Shown: one piece after another, positions 37,668-48,638 of the stretch | How the letters are laid out: each line of letters starts with the position of its first letter | How positions within the stretch are numbered: position 1 is the first letter of the stretch | Assembly: GCF_937616625.2 (NCBI RefSeq) | Contig: NC_065574.1 | Location: 55,146,052-55,210,051, forward strand | Origin: Mercurialis annua | Taxonomy: Eukaryota; Streptophyta; Magnoliopsida; Malpighiales; Euphorbiaceae | Length of the DNA: 64,000 nt | Direction: 5' to 3' | Made by a program: the position numbers and the translations under genes | The notes under the pieces: model-generated | Told to the model about the DNA's origin: nothing | What the model saw: only the letters and a program-made list of their open reading frames with translations | Databases searched by the model: none

Positions 37668-37690
37668 CACGTGTTGACTAGTTGTTGACC
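37668..37690 (+). promoter_or_regulatory. G-box and two W-box cores
   Basis: CACGTG at 37668-37673 is followed at once by TTGAC (37674-37678) and TTGACC (37685-37689). WRKY factors bind TTGAC(C/T) and bZIP/bHLH factors bind CACGTG. The cluster is about 530 bp upstream of the RNP start and 1.3 kb upstream of the NHL start. Whether it acts on either gene is inference. Confidence 0.35.
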
Positions 37691-37756
37691 AAAATATACT
37701 ATATTCTAAAATTGAAAATAGGCAAAAATACTCTTAAGATACACCTAAAAAAAGGT

Positions 37757-38114
37757 TAATTCTATAAAAAATTCACGACATTTCCACGAAATTTCGTTTT
37801 AATTACGACCTTTAAAAGTTGTCATATAAAACCATAACCTTTCATTTTTTTTAAACCTATCATTTTAGTGTGTTTTTACAAAGTTCTTCATTAAACCATT
37901 AATTAAAGATCCAAATTATAAATCGACATCAAATATTATTATCTTTCGGCTAGAATATGTAGGATTAGTAATTTTTTATCAGAAAAAATATACCAAGTTC
38001 TATTTTGGTGATAGATTTGAAACAAAATGAAAGATCATGTTTTTAAATGCCAACTTTTTAAGGTTGTGATTAAAATAAAATTTCGTGTAAATGTACAAAA
38101 ATCACATATTAGTC
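37757..38114. mobile_element. MITE-like long inverted repeat
   Basis: The left arm, about 37757-37828 (CACGAAATTTCGTTTTAATT, then ACGACCTTTAAAAGTTG), is mirrored by the right arm at 38050-38114 (CAACTTTTTAAGGTTGTGAT). I found no convincing target duplication, so the ends are approximate. Confidence 0.5.
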
Positions 38115-38987
38115 CACAATGTACATTGTCGACCACATGTTGATCGCCGCTGATCGGCACAGGTTTGGCAATATTTGGCCAAAATTCAAGCAGCTGGTCA
38201 CCGGATAAAGTAGTGTATTTTTAGTTTTTTTCAAAATGTAATACTTTTGTAAATAGAAACTAAAAGTAAAGCTAAAAATGTTTAAGTTGTCAAATAAAAA
38301 GTTGAATTTTCAAAAATTCATAGTATTTTGGTAAATAAATATTGAAAATAAATGTAAATGATGTACTTTTTTCATATATTTTTAGTTGAAATATTGATTT
38401 GAAAGATAAAACGAGTCTTTTCTGCACAATAAGGAGAATTTTTTATTACAATAGAAACAAAAGACACTAATATTGTATATATACTCAAATCTTTTTCTCA
38501 CTCACCATTGATATAACTAACTTTATAAAGGGTACCTCTTTTTGTTTGTTTTTTTTTTATTCAAAGGGTACCTAGCATAACAAACAAAGAAATTGAGTTG
38601 TTACAATACCTAGCATTTTTAGAATATATTTTCAAATTGTAGGTAGACTAAAAATATCTACCATTGGTTTTATCTTCTTTTTATAGTAACAACAATTCAA
38701 GCTAACTAGATTAATTCAAAAGGTAATTTTTTGTCTACAAATTAGTTGTTGCCATCAATTTCCTTAAATGATCGCAGTAGTTGATTATGGGAAAATAAAT
38801 GTTGACAATTAATGAAAATATATAAACATGCAAAAAATATAGTGTATTGTTAAAGAATAAAGATCCTAAATTAAAGCAATGCCTTCGATTTTTATTTGGT
38901 TGGAACATCACAATATAGTTATACTATGGAAAGCCTTTGTAAGTTTAAACAGTCATACAAAGAAATTTCCTATTAAAAAATATTGTT

Positions 38988-39773
38988 ATGGCAAACCCTA
39001 ATTATTTAGAAAAGTACAAACTAATAATACAAAATATTCTGAATCATCAAATAATTAGAAAGTCCTCGTCTTCTCGTAAGAATTCAAGTTTCTTTCAATT
39101 CATTTTTTTACATTTTTTTTATTGCACCATGCCTAGAAACTCAAGATGGTGCAATATTTTTAAACTTGTAATTTATGTATCATCAATTCTAATCTCTTCA
39201 ATTATTCTTAGCATAGCAACTTATGAAACAGCAAGATTTGGTCCAGAAGCTGGAACCCTAACCCTAAAAGTTTCTGCGATAACCGTTGATAATCTATACG
39301 TGACACAATCGAAGAGAATTATAGCTGCATGGAATGCGACAATGGTGTTCATAAATCATAATCCCTATTTAAACATTACGATTCCATCATTCGACGCGTT
39401 TCTTACGTACAATGGAATCCCGATCTCGTGTGGATACATGAAAGAGACACTTTTTATTGGTATGAAACAACATATAACATTCGAAATCAGGAGCATAGAT
39501 GTGGCGATGGGGTGCGAATGGGGAAGATTGTTCATGTTAGGTCCCTTTGCGACGGATTTATCGAAAGATCTTACCGTGCAAAGAAAGGTAGAAATAGGAT
39601 TAGAAATGAGTATGGCTGCAAATTATAAGCATGATTGTTGGGGTTGGGATGTGATATTAAAGCCATATTGTGAAGGTTCAACCGTTGATTTAGAAGATGG
39701 TAAAGGTAAAGGTAGAAGGGTTATATATACGAATAATACTTGTAAAGTACCCACACCTTTATGGTATCATTGA
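38988..39773 (+). CDS. NDR1/HIN1-like (NHL) LEA2-domain membrane protein
   Basis: An intronless 261-residue ORF with one strong membrane segment at about 57-77 (KLVIYVSSILISSIILSIAT). A LEA2-type extracytosolic domain follows (about 100-220), with the NHNPYLNITI motif at the position of the family NPN motif. The protein ends in a cysteine-containing tail (NNTCKVPTPLWYH). NHL proteins are type II plasma-membrane or plasmodesmal proteins, some induced in defence. There are two possible starts, ATG 38988 and an internal Met at residue 48 (MPRNSRWCNIFK); the latter gives the short cytosolic tail usual in this family. The first 47 residues are rich in Ser, Asn and Phe and have no recognisable motif, so the shorter start may be the true one. 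The family call is good, the exact member is unknown. Confidence 0.82.
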   Translation: MANPNYLEKYKLIIQNILNHQIIRKSSSSRKNSSFFQFIFLHFFYCTMPRNSRWCNIFKLVIYVSSILISSIILSIATYETARFGPEAGTLTLKVSAITVDNLYVTQSKRIIAAWNATMVFINHNPYLNITIPSFDAFLTYNGIPISCGYMKETLFIGMKQHITFEIRSIDVAMGCEWGRLFMLGPFATDLSKDLTVQRKVEIGLEMSMAANYKHDCWGWDVILKPYCEGSTVDLEDGKGKGRRVIYTNNTCKVPTPLWYH

Positions 39774-41307
39774 TTTATTAAAAATTCATCTCATTTTTGT
39801 ACAGTTTTAGTCTCCTTTTTATAAATTTATTTAGTGAAAACATTATGAACAAACAACTCTCAATTGTTTTTTCTTTTAATGTGAATTTCATTCATATACA
39901 CAATTACACATATGATTAGGAGACAGAAAATGTGAAAATTAATCGTACTGATTTTTTTTATACATGCTCTATGATGTTATTTTGAACAGATTTACTATAT
40001 GAGACGACATCTTCAAGTTTTTCACATTCAGACTAGTCTCATTCGAGTAGTGTAAGTCCCTTACGGAAGACTTTGTTTCTAAATTTTAAACGACTGTATA
40101 TATGAGTATGGCTCGAATCCGCAATCCCACTAAACTGGAGAGTGTTTTACCAATTCACCTTCGTGTTAGGGTTGGTGCTAAATATATAATTTCCAACATG
40201 ATAATGATTTCATGTAATGAAACTGGATCTTTGGTAGATTCACCGTCAGAAGTTGGTGAACTTTAGTTTATGTTTTGTATTTTCGTTAAATATGACGGAT
40301 CCAGCGACAGATGTTAAATGAAAATTTTGGGGAGTCAAAATAAAAATATATATAATTAATTATTCTTAAAAGAAAAAATTAGTTTAAACACAATACAAAT
40401 TTAAAAATATAATACAAATACAAGAAAATCAAACTAATTCAACATATTTTTTTTATCTTTTTAAAAAGAAAAAAAACTACTACTTGATAATTTTTAAAAA
40501 AAATGGGAGGGCCATGATCCTCCCATGCCCTAAGAAAGATCCGCCTAGATAAAACATGAATCTTTTTGTTTACTAAAAGAAATAAAAAAACATGGGAAAA
40601 ATGTTAGTGAACAGTGGAAAAGTACTGTACTACTTACAGAGTACCATAATTTGTTTTTATGAATAAAGAGTGCCAAAAATTAAATTGTTAATTCAAAAAA
40701 AATGTGATAGAATTATAATTTTATTAACTTTGGGTCTTATATATATATATAGACGGAAGTGCTACGTGCTCTAGTAAACTTGTTAACACATATTTTATGT
40801 CATTAATAAGTAAAGGTAAAATGTGTTTGTCGATACCGTTTATTAAATATATCATGATTTTGAAATTTTTCCGGTTTGATCGATCAGTTTTCAAGAGTAT
40901 TTTAATATATTTATATTTAATTTGTAGTTGACGTGATATGATGTTGTATATGTCAAATGGGATAAATTTTATGTATATTGACATATAATATTGCTTCATG
41001 TCCGTTTTAAACGGGCTGTTGATATATTCGGCGAAGATAAAAAAAATAGATCAAATTGAGAAAACTAAAGATGGTTAAACACCCGTAAATCTGATGTTAA
41101 AATTTTGAGGAAATAAAATGTTGGGTACTAAACTTAGCCAGTTTTCGCTCAATCAGTAAGGTTAATTTTATATTTTAAAACAAAAATACATTTAAGATGA
41201 ACGTCGTTTTACCTTTCGTTTCCGGTAAGTTCACTTCAACTTCAATATTTAGACCATCATAAAAGTGTGATGTGCAAATGGAGATGAGGAATAATTATAA
41301 CACGAGT
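39774..41307. other. Intergenic downstream of the NHL gene
   Basis: It contains a SINE-like remnant (40085-40175) and a possible MITE between GACGGATCCAGCGAC (40297) and AAAGATCCGCC (40547). No gene is visible. Confidence 0.35.
40085..40175 (-). mobile_element. SINE-like tRNA-derived remnant (minus strand)
   Basis: On the minus strand a box A-like segment (GAATTGGTAAAACACTC) is followed at tRNA-like distance by box B-like GGATTCGAGCC (40110-40120). No tail or target duplication is identifiable. Confidence 0.4.
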
Positions 41308-41670
41308 TAAGATGTAGGCCAAATATATATTGGATCCTCACATTTAGTTCGATTTTAAATTTGCACCCTAATAAACTTTTTTTCAAAAGAGGTACTTAAC
41401 GTTATAAAAACATTTCACATCGGACCCTACAAACCTAAAATGCCATGTGTTCGCTAGTGACTGGTCAATAACTATCGAACCTAATACGTCAATGCTAAAT
41501 TGGCCAGCCACTAACGGACATGTGGTATTTTAGGTTCGGATGATCCGATGTGAAATTTCTTTTTATAACGTTTAAGTATCTCAATCGAAGAAAAAAATAT
41601 ATCATTAAAGTTCAAATTCAAAATCGAATCAAACGTGAGGATCCAATATATATATTTAACCTAACATGTA
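41308..41670. mobile_element. MULE-type MITE, 345 bp
   Basis: The element at 41317-41661 has arms beginning GGCCAAATATATATTGGATC (left) and GGTTAAATATATATATTGGA (inverse of right), continuing through TCACATTTAGTTCGATTT. Flanks TAAGATGTA (41308-41316) and TAACATGTA (41662-41670) match 8 of 9 bases. A half copy of the same family follows at about 41757-41870. Confidence 0.7.
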
Positions 41671-41756
41671 CCGTCCATCTTATTTTAAAAGATCTTTTTT
41701 AAAAAAAACTTCTATGTCATTTGTAAAATCTATGTATACACAATAAAAAGATATAT

Positions 41757-41870
41757 ATGGCTAAATGTACATATTAGATCCTTACATTTGGTTCGGTTTT
41801 GAATTTAAATCCTAATGAACTTTTTTGTTCGATGGAACTATTTAACGTTATAAAAAATTTAAAATCGGAG
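41757..41870. mobile_element. Truncated copy of the 41317 MITE family
   Basis: It starts GGCTAAATGTACATATTAGA and follows the left arm of 41317-41661 (TTGGTTCGGTTTTGAATTT) up to the AACGTTATAAAAA part. It then breaks into unrelated sequence. Confidence 0.55.
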
Positions 41871-41946
41871 TTGGAATCTAGTGAGCCGTTACATTCAGTA
41901 AAAAATTTAAAATCGGAGTTGTATTATTTACTTATTTTTTGTTCAG

Positions 41947-42349
41947 TAAAAAAAATGGATATTAAACTCCCTGAGTCATTGAGTTATTCCAGTATTACAA
42001 AAAGGGTACTAAATTTCAAATCGTTAAAAAATAGTCACTAAGTTATCGAATTATTTCTCAAAGAGGTCACCGTTTTAAAAGAAGGCCATTAAGTTTATCG
42101 CAAATTACAAAATGGATAGTGAGTTATACCATTTTGTTCAAAATTGATACTCAATTATACACCTTTTGTTAATTATGGCATGCCACGTAGGATAAAACGC
42201 AAAACGTTTGGTGCGTTTTGCCTTGAGTGACATCCCGTGAAATAATTTGATAACTTAGTGATCATTTTTTAACGATTTGAAATTTAGTACCCTTTCTGTA
42301 ACATTGGAATAACTCAGAGACCTAGGTTGTTTAATATCCTAAAAAAAAT
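41947..42349. mobile_element. MULE-type MITE, 383 bp, 10-bp flanking repeat
   Basis: The element at 41957-42339 has long arms. The left reads GGATATTAAACTCCCTGAGT and the right ends AGGTTGTTTAATATCC. Identical flanks TAAAAAAAAT lie at 41947-41956 and 42340-42349. The A-run makes it hard to tell a 9-bp from a 10-bp duplication. Confidence 0.75.
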
Positions 42350-42539
42350 CAACAGCTGTCAGCACTTATTATTCTGTTTTAAAAAAGAAGCGTGACGTGG
42401 CAATTATATTCCTAAATGGAGTTGGAATATAATAGTGAGCCGTTACATTCAAACCAAAACCAATTGTCATCAGGATTGTATTTCATGCAGCTATATAAGT
42501 AAACCCGCCACTTCCACTTCATTTCATCTCTCTGTCTCT

Positions 42540-43210
42540 GTATTTGTTTTTGTATTTTGATTTTGTTTTTCTCTCCGACTGTTTTTGTGGCTCTGATTTT
42601 GTGTTTCTCTGTGTTTGTGTTTTTTTTTTGTATTTGTGAGTGTATTTTTATGTCTCAGTGTTTGTGATTTTGTGACTTCGAATTTGTGGTTGTGTTTCTT
42701 TCTAGGTCAGTAATTTTTGTGATTTTGTCTCTATGATGAGTGCGAATGTTATTTGTGCTAGTAATTTTGCATTTTGATGTTTCTCTTTTGAGTGGGTTTG
42801 TTTGTGTTCGTGATTTTATTTTCCTACACGTGTTTGTGAATTTTCAGATTTTCTGGATTTTTGTTTTGAGCCTTGAATGTTTTGGATTTGTAGCTTGATT
42901 TGATTTGGGTTCTTCTGTTAGTGTTTTTGTGTCTTTTAGTTTGTGAATTTGTGGAATTTTGGGTGTTTTGTGTCTTAGTGTTTGTGAATATCTGTATTTT
43001 TTTTGCCCTAGTGTTTGTGATTGTGTGTCTTTTAGTTTGTGGGTGTCTTCTTTCCGAATTTACGTGTGTGAATGTTCTTTGTGTGAGTAATTTTTGTTTT
43101 ATTAATTTTTCTCTTTTGCCTGGTTGTGTTTTTATTTTTTTTTCTCTACGTGTTTGTGAATCTTCAGTTATTATAGAATTTTTTCTTATGAGTTTCGAGT
43201 TTTTTGGATT
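42540..43210 (+). repeat. T/G-rich low-complexity leader-like region
   Basis: Degenerate repetition of TGTTTGTGATTTTGTG-like words with almost no A or C blocks. A TATA-like CTATATAAG lies near 42490 and a pyrimidine-rich stretch at 42510-42540, resembling an old promoter plus leader. Open frames here are by-products of the low complexity. Confidence 0.5.
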
Positions 43211-43544
43211 TATAGTTTGATTTGATTGAGTTCTAGGTAGGTATTGCTCTTGATAGTTGGTACAGATTTCATGAAACTTCTGAACATTTTTTATGTGATT
43301 AGTCTTTGATTTTTGATTTTTCAGTTTACCTCCTGTAATGCTAATGGGAGATTGTATTTGGGTGACTACTAGTACTAGCCTATTTTTTGTTCAATTTATA
43401 GCCGGAATCAGTGTTTTAAGGTTTATGTATCTGCTGTGTTCAGTACCTTATGCATAGTAATCATATCGATGTAAGACTTGCAATGCATAGCAAGGAGAAT
43501 GAAAGAAACCCGTTTGCTTCCATGGTCGTGTTGTTTTATTTCAG

Positions 43545-45250
43545 GTTGACCCTGTTTCAGCAGCAGCTCCATACGATAAAGAATTTATTGTCTCCTCTCT
43601 GGGCTTGCTGAGGGTCTTGATAGCAGGATTGAGAGTTTGGTACTCCTTTTTTCCTCCATAGTCCATACTTCAATTCTATAACAAATTTTCATTTATTTTT
43701 ATGGGTATGAAGTGCATTTGACTTTTGCTTATATGTTTGGCAAAGGAGTTTATCTGTTTGTGATGATATTGCATTATCAGGAGCTGACTTAGTTATCTTA
43801 CAAAGGAAATCTTGTTTTAATTTACTAATTCTTGATGCTGGTCACGTGGGATGTCTGCTGTGTAGACGGCTTCCTGTATGATACACTAGTTTAATGACCA
43901 CCTTTACTTTTCCTAAAAGGTTTCACAAAGCAGTTTGAGGGACCTGCTGCTGCAATGTTCCGCAGACGATGCTTCAGATGTTCGACAAGGTGCTTTTCAA
44001 TGCTTGGAGACCTTGCAAGGGTGTATGTCACTGGCTGAACTCAAGTAAGTTCTTCTCTGCCAAGTGAGTACAGTTGAATTAAGACCGAGAAGTGTTATCT
44101 GTTAGCAAAACAAAATAGTTGCTATTGCCCTAGTTATGTTCTTTAGGCTTCTTTTTTCCCTTTTTTTTCCACTTCTGATGCAGTGTGAATATCTTTATAC
44201 TTCCTCAGGTGAGTGGTGTACATTTGCGCCCTCGATTGGCCGAATTTCTTAATGTTGCAGCCAAATAACTGGTTAGTACACCTGTTTTCATGGTTTCCTT
44301 TTTTTTATTTGGTTGGCTGTAGATTTACCTGATATATATATATAACAGAGCACACCTAAGCTTAAGGGAACTATGTTTGTTGCAAACAATGTTTGTTGGG
44401 CTATTGGAGAATTAGCAGTCAAGGTATGTGCTCAGCTTCCTATTTTCTCTAGATTTTCTTTTCTTTTATTTATTGAAACCAGTTATTTTTAGGTCTGTCA
44501 AGAATTTTCTCCAATTGTTATGACTCTTATATCAAGTTTAGTATCAATCCTTCAACATCCAGAGGTAATTGTCTCTTCCATTATTCTGTCTACTAGATGT
44601 GGTTTTATTATATACCTCATGCAGCAATGCATGTGCATTTAGTTTTTTGATTTATAATTGCATAATTTTCTAAAACAGGACCTCAACAAATCACTAATAG
44701 AAAATAGTACAATCACTTTTGGGAGGCTTGCATGGGTTTGTCCTGAGATTACATCACCTTCTATAGAGCGTTTCATGCAATCATGGTGTATTGCTTTGTC
44801 TATTTAAGTATCTGTCCATCTATGCGCTCAAACAAAGATATTCCATTTATGTAATGCATAATGCTTTCTTGTGCCGACTTCTATGGTGTCATCACATCAG
44901 AAAATGTTTGAATGACAGGATTCGTGATGATATTGGAAAGGAGAATGCTTTCCAAGGCCTATGCGCAGTAGTATGAATTTGATTTCAGAAGTTTTCATCA
45001 TTAACGGTGAATCAATAAAGTCGAATATTTTGGATCCCTTTCAGGTCCGAGCAAATCCTTCGAGAGCTTTAAGTTCACTTGTATTCATGTGCAAAGATAT
45101 TGTAAGTTGGCATTTAAGAATGGCTTTTCTTGTTTTAAATGATCTTTAGAATTTATAATTTAAATGTCTTCTAGCGTAACGTAAAAATAGGAAATAAGGA
45201 GCAACGAGCTACGCAATGATCTTTGTCAGATGTTGCATGGTTATAAACAG
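43545..45250 (+). pseudogene. TRN1: Transportin-1 (karyopherin beta-2) C-terminal pseudogene, copy A
   Basis: Nine exon-like blocks with mostly intact GT-AG borders match the C-terminal HEAT-repeat region of plant transportin 1, the nuclear import receptor for PY-NLS cargo: 43545-43639 (VDPVSAAAPYDKEFIV), 43920 onward (VSQSSLRDLLLQCSADDASD), 44209-44271 (LRPRLAEFLNVAAK), 44349-44423 (VANNVCWAIGELAVK), 44493-44564 (SPIVMTLISSLVSILQHPE), 44679-44790 ([12 protein letters not shown]), 44919-44970 (IRDDIGKENAFQGLCAV), 45045-45101 (NPSRALSSLVFMCKDI) and about 45176-45250. Lesions include a frameshift in block 1, a short deletion in block 2, TAA at 44266 and a lost donor after 44790. The N-terminal two thirds of the gene are absent. 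It cannot make a working receptor. Confidence 0.88.
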
Positions 45251-45719
45251 GTTATTAATTTCACATTTTTTCAAAAGTAATTACCCACATGCCTTCTAGT
45301 CTTATTTCTGTTATGCAACTTAAATTGTTTAGATTTTTATATCTAAATAGCTGAATAGTCTTTAATTTTTGATTTTTTGATTTTTCAGTCTACTTCCTGT
45401 AATGCAAATGGTCAGATTACTGCATCCAGTTCCAATTGAATTTCTTTTTTAAAGAAAGACTTGAAAAAGAATCGGATGCAAGAGGCACCACAATTAGGGT
45501 GCATTGTTTAATCCTGCCGCAAGCTGCTTGGAGCATTATGTGTTCACAGAGATTGATAAATCAGGTTGCTGGAATTTAAGTATATTTTCAGAGTTTGGTT
45601 GGATTATTAAGTTTTTGCTAGTTTGTTTTATAGGTTAGTATTAGTCTTGCTAGCTAGATTATTCATACTTATGTTCTGTTCAAATTATTTTTCAATACTT
45701 ATTTGTTTTTTAAATGCAG

Positions 45720-46015
45720 ATTTTTAAAATAAATCCGAGTTTGAAACAAATCCTTGACATCTATATGAAGCAGTTGCAATTCAGATCCCAAATTTTATCT
45801 TATGTATCAGGCAACCAAGCGGTAGATGTCAATTTTTATTTTGATAAACAACCATCTTCTTCATTAAAAGTTGACCAACCGGTATGTGATTGCAGTAACT
45901 ATGGAATTGCTGTTAGGGCTTTAACTGCTACAATATGGGCTCATCACGGTCATGTACCAAAGACAACGCTAACTGATAAGGCACTTGATCTTGCTTCTCC
46001 AGATGAGCTCATTGG
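45720..46015 (+). pseudogene. Fragment X, copy A: unidentified exon-like ORF
   Basis: Bounded by ATGCAG (acceptor, ends 45719) and GT at 46016. It stays open for 98 codons and reads INPSLKQILDIYMKQLQF, SQILSYVSGNQAVDVNFYFD and RALTATIWAHHGHVPKTTLT, ending in ASPDELIG. The composition is protein-like and three other copies keep parts of the same reading, so it derives from a real exon. I do not recognise the protein. Copy D is preceded by another exon-like piece (55815-55879, HYKSLNNGIIRFFYAALMF). Confidence 0.55.
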
Positions 46016-46400
46016 GTATTATTTGTTATTCTTATTACTCTTTTACAGTTATCAAATTTATGTTCAATTGTTGCTTGGAATATGATAGAAAATTTACCAT
46101 TTACTTATACATATTTGTGTTTTTATTTTCAGAATTTGGCGTGGTTATTAAGTTTTTGCTTTAGGAATCTACCAGCTGTTTGGAGATGATATATGGGAGA
46201 TTGAAAAATGAGTTTGCTTGTATCTACTACTTTGAGATTCAGTTATTTTTTGATCTTTCATTACTGGGTGTTGTGTCCCTAGTTGCTTTGGTAATTTGTT
46301 TAATGTTCATATGAATTTCCAGGATTTCATTGTGCGGTGGAGCAATATGAAAAAGTAGGTTTCTTCTTAAAGTAGGTTTTAGAAACAGTATTTTCCAAAT

Positions 46401-46735
46401 CATATCTCAGTTGGTTATGTGAAGAATGCCATATTATTTGGTTATTTGGATCTTGAATCGGATGGAAGAATAAATTAGATCATTCATGCTTGGAAGCAGA
46501 AGAGGGAGGTCCCAAGAAAGAAAATTTATTATGTGAAGTGTGAAGAAGAGAGGCTGAGGAAGCTGCATGAAGAGGAGGAATCTCGGAAGCATTAAGAGGT
46601 TGAGAGACTAAGGGAAGTAGAAGCAGAGCACATGGCAAAATTAGATGAAATTGCTGAGAAACAGAGGCAGAGAGGGTGGAGAGAGAGAGAGAGAGAGAGG
46701 GAAGAAAAGAGAAGAGGAGATTAATTGACGTCCCT
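46401..46735 (+). pseudogene. EIF3A: eIF3a fragment, copy A (internally deleted)
   Basis: It starts with a piece of the PCI-region end (ISVDHVKNAI-like, then LDLESDG) and jumps directly to the C-terminal charged helix: RINQIIHAWKQKRE, then KIYYVKCEEERLRKLHEEEE, then AKLDEIAEKQRQR. This wording follows plant eukaryotic initiation factor 3 subunit A. A TAA interrupts the helix (RKH-stop), and a (GA)n expansion lies at about 46677-46700. It cannot be functional. Confidence 0.8.
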
Positions 46736-46878
46736 TCTAGGCCTTCAAATCTTCATGCTCTGTCATTTTACATTGAAGAAAGACAGGTTCTCATTTTCAT
46801 TTTTAAAACAACATTTTTTAATTAGGCATTAGTATATTCGCTATTTCTAATTCACATGTGCTCTTTTCTTTGTGTATA

Positions 46879-46942
46879 ATGGACACTATATGAATAGGTG
46901 GCAATTGCAGCTATGGACTGCCAATCTCTTGATGTTGCAAAG
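46879..46942 (+). pseudogene. EMC2: EMC2 single-exon fragment, copy A
   Basis: One frame reads WTLYE, a TAG, then VAIAAMDCQSLDVAK. It resembles the N-terminal part of ER membrane complex subunit 2 (a TPR protein; plant members have WTLYEQV..AAMDCQSLDVAK). The stop replaces the Gln codon (CAG to TAG). Both splice borders are damaged in this copy. Confidence 0.65.
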
Positions 46943-47478
46943 TCTTGCATTCAAATTGAAGATGCAAATGTGAAGCTTGTTTGCTCCAAATCAACAAGTG
47001 ACTTCTGAAGCAGAATTACACTTTGAGTTTTGGTCAAATAAAGTTGTCGTTGAACCATCCCTTAATGATCATGACAATTCCGAGGTAAGACAAGCTTATT
47101 CTGCTTCCATCTTGTTGTTCTCTTTGATTTCTAGAGTTGTTATCTTAGATTGCATTTAGTAAAATTGAAGCATCTTATATATCTGTCATGTAACACAGCT
47201 GGTCATTGGCCAGCTTCTCACCCCAGCTGCAATTGTCAGACTTATTTTCTAACTGATATTTTAGATCAGTTTACTTTTCCTTCTGCTATGCTCTCTTTTA
47301 ATCAGAAACCAAAACACTGAAATAAGAAATGACAAATTTTTTATCTTTTTTGAAGAATACATTATTTTTATCTCTTTTGAATAATACATTATAGAAATAA
47401 AGTTTTAAAGTACTTTTATTTATGTGCAACATTATATCATTGCCCTTTGAATAAACCATTTCTACTTTTCCCAAACAG

Positions 47479-48091
47479 GTTCACAAAGCAGTTTGAGGGA
47501 CCTGCTGCTGCAATGTTCCGGCCGCAGACAATGCTTCAGATGTTCGACAGGGTGCTTTTGCACTGCTTGGCGACCTTGCGAGGGTGTATGTCACTGGCTG
47601 AACTCTAGTAAGTTCTTCTCTGCCAATTGGGTACAGTTGAATTAAGGCCGAGAAGTGTATCTGTTAGCAAAACAAAATAGTAAGTATTGCCCTAGTTATG
47701 TTCTTTAGGCTCTTTTTTTCCTTTTTTTCCACTTATGATGCAATTTGAATATCTTTATACTTTCTCAGGTGTGTGGTGTACATTTGCGCCCTCGATTGGC
47801 CGGATTTCTTAATGTTGCAGCCAAATAACTGGTTAGTAAACCTGTTTTCATGGTTTCCTCTTTTATGGTTGGCTGCAGATTTACCTAATATATGTATATC
47901 ACAGAGCACACCTAAGCTCAAGGGAACTGTGTCTGTTGCAAACAATGTTTGTTGGGCTATTGGAGAATTAGCAGTCAAGGTATGTGCTAAGCTTCCTATT
48001 TTCTCCTTCCTCAAAAAAAAAAAGCTTCCTATTTTCTCCAGATTTTTTTTTCCTTTAACTCTCTCACTCTCTCTCACTCTCTCTCTCTCTC

Positions 48092-48141
<50 letters not shown>

Positions 48142-48281
48142 TGATTTAATTGTAAGAATTTTCTTTTAGATTCATTTTATTTATTGAAATCAATTTTTTA
48201 TAATTATAGATTTGTCAAGAAATTTCTCCAATTGTTATGACTCCTATATCAAGTTTAGTAACAATCCTTCAACATCCAGAG
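47479..48281 (+). pseudogene. TRN1: Transportin-1 pseudogene, copy B
   Basis: This copy keeps four of the nine blocks of copy A: 47479-47610, 47769-47831, 47905-47979 and 48210-48281. It retains wording lost in A (GAFALLGDLARV, and EISPIV in the last block). It has its own lesions, a one-base loss at the start of block 2 (GTTCAC) and a four-base gain in CCGGCCGCAG. It shares the TAA of block 3 (47826-47828) with copy A. A long (CT)n(TA)n microsatellite sits in the intron before the last block. Confidence 0.85.
48058..48136 (+). repeat. (CT)n(TA)n microsatellite
   Basis: About 18 CT-type units run into about 20 TA units. It lies inside an intron of transportin copy B and is absent from the matching intron of copy A. 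Confidence 0.9.
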
Positions 48282-48638
48282 GTAATTGTCAATGTCATTA
48301 TTATTTCTACTAGATGTGGTTTTACGTACCACATGAATAGGTGTTCAGCAGTGCATGTGCAATTGGTTTTCTGATCTCTAATTGCAGAATTTGCTAAACA
48401 GGATCCCAACAAAGAGTGCCTCTTGCCACATTATGAAGTGTTCAGCTTCCAGGAATTATGAAATATTCATATTTATTTTTTATCTTCCAGGCACTATCAT
48501 TCTTTAAAAAACAGACTTTTCAGATTCTTATATGCTGCTTTTATGTTCTTACAAAGGTTAGTAATTAGTCTTGCTAGCTAGATTCATACTTATGTTCTAT
48601 TCAAATTATTTTTCAATACTTTTGTTTTTGAAATGCAG

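Larger units (their letters stand above)
37143..38987. other. Intergenic between divergent RNP and NHL genes
   Basis: This is the shared upstream region of the minus-strand RNP gene and the plus-strand NHL gene. It contains the G-box/W-box cluster at 37668-37690 and a MITE-like inverted repeat at 37757-38114. A TATA-like TATATAAAC lies near 38818, about 170 bp before the NHL start. No further gene is seen. Confidence 0.4.

Noticed and set aside
42900..43220. A 106-codon open frame rich in Val, Phe, Leu and Cys
   Set aside because: It lies in T/G low-complexity sequence; hydrophobicity follows from the base composition.
47773..48144. A 123-codon open frame across transportin copy B
   Set aside because: It reads through two exons and their introns and ends in TA dinucleotides; the true exons use other frames.
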